Assembly (NCBI GenBank): GCA_900752345.1
Contig: CAADVA010000007.1
Coordinates: 1 to 7,179 of the forward strand
DNA: 7,179 nucleotides
Reading direction: 5' to 3'
From: an uncultured Collinsella sp.
Lineage (GTDB): Bacteria > Actinomycetota > Coriobacteriia > Coriobacteriales > Coriobacteriaceae
The notes below the pieces were generated by a model. It made no database searches. It was not told the origin of the DNA and was given only the letters and a program-made list of their open reading frames with translations. The translations under genes were made by a program, and so were the position numbers. Below, piece after piece: positions 6,214 to 7,179 of this stretch (position 1 is the first letter of the stretch; every line of letters begins with the position of its first letter).

Positions 6214-6506
6214 TCTCAATCTGTAACATCTGGATCCGTTTTTGGTCGCCAGCTGTTACAGATTGAGATGTTATTTTCCCGCCTGCCTATTTGTCTCAAT
6301 CTGTAACAGTAAGAGTCGATTTGCGCGGCTAGATGTTACAGAACGAGACATTGGCTGCCTGCCTTTCCGTTTATCTCGATTTGTAACAGCTAGACCCAAT
6401 TTGGGCGGTCAGGTGTTACAGATTGAGATTGTGTCGGCGGGCAGGTTTGTTTGTCTCAATCTGTAACAGATAGGGGGCAAATAAGCTCTGCTGTTACAGA
6501 TTGAGA
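6214..6506. repeat. Array of eight 15-bp motifs in alternating orientation, 40-bp period
   Basis: Motif F is TCTCAATCTGTAACA and motif R is its reverse complement. F copies are at 6214-6228, 6294-6308, 6374-6388 and 6454-6468. R copies are at 6254-6268, 6334-6348, 6414-6428 and 6492-6506. Consecutive starts are exactly 40 bp apart except the last step (38). Spacers are 25 nt six times and then 23 nt. Six copies are perfect; those at 6334 and 6374 have two changes each. Spacers are not identical, but they show loose similarity within the two alternating classes. Each F can pair equally well with the R on either side. No coding frame or known RNA family explains the array. It fills the gap between the divergent GntR operon and prfC. 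It resembles a BIME-like palindromic array or a phased protein-binding array; its function is unknown. Confidence 0.92.
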
Positions 6507-6598
6507 CAGTCTGCTGCAGAATACTTTTGATAACTAGCCGTTCACGTTCTGACTGATGAATTTGTCCTGATAGGCGCCCTAGAGCGAGATTTCGCGGC

Positions 6599-6604
6599 TA
6601 CAAT
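6599..6604 (+). promoter_or_regulatory. Candidate -10 box of prfC
   Basis: TACAAT lies 47 nt before the prfC ATG, within CTACAATAGT, like the hexamer before the ClC gene. No convincing -35 hexamer stands at 16-18 nt upstream, so the promoter is tentative. The stretch from the array end (6507) to here shows nothing else that I can identify. Confidence 0.4.
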
Positions 6605-6651
6605 AGTACGGTTACAACGACGTAATGCACTCAATGCAAGAAAGGATCCGC

Positions 6652-7179
<528 letters not shown>

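Noticed and set aside
6214..6506. CRISPR array
   Set aside because: Repeats are only 15 bp and alternate in orientation, spacers are 25 nt with partial mutual similarity, and no cas gene is present in the window.

Overview
The window looks like chromosomal DNA of a high-GC Gram-positive bacterium, most likely a gut actinobacterium of the Coriobacteriia (Collinsella-like). This is inferred from strong GC bias at third codon positions, GGAG-type ribosome sites, GTG starts and the gene mix; no rRNA or other marker here proves it.

Layout. Positions 1-277 hold the tail of an upstream intergenic region with a 20-bp REP-like repeat (two direct copies, one inverted). A rightward group follows: a small two-TM potassium channel (278-703), a LOG-family nucleotide phosphoribohydrolase-like protein (737-1270) and a divergent ClC-type chloride channel/transporter (1396-2685). 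Convergent to it is a leftward EamA/DMT transporter (2780-3655). Positions 3656-4106 have no gene but carry a 186-bp MITE-like element bounded by 39-bp inverted repeats. Next is a leftward three-gene operon: GntR/YtrA-type repressor (6087-5707), ABC ATPase (5683-4802) and ABC-2 permease (4805-4107). Its promoter and a likely autoregulatory operator lie at about 6115-6165. Between that promoter and the rightward prfC (release factor RF3, from 6652, cut by the window end) lies a striking array at 6214-6506. It contains eight 15-bp motifs in strictly alternating orientation, one every 40 bp.

The genes fall into independent modules: ion handling (K+ and Cl- channels), a DMT exporter, a drug- or envelope-stress-type ABC module under its own GntR repressor, and a translation-termination factor. 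Nothing links them into a single new pathway. The least explained sequence is non-coding: the 40-bp-phased alternating array, the MITE-like element and the REP-like element.
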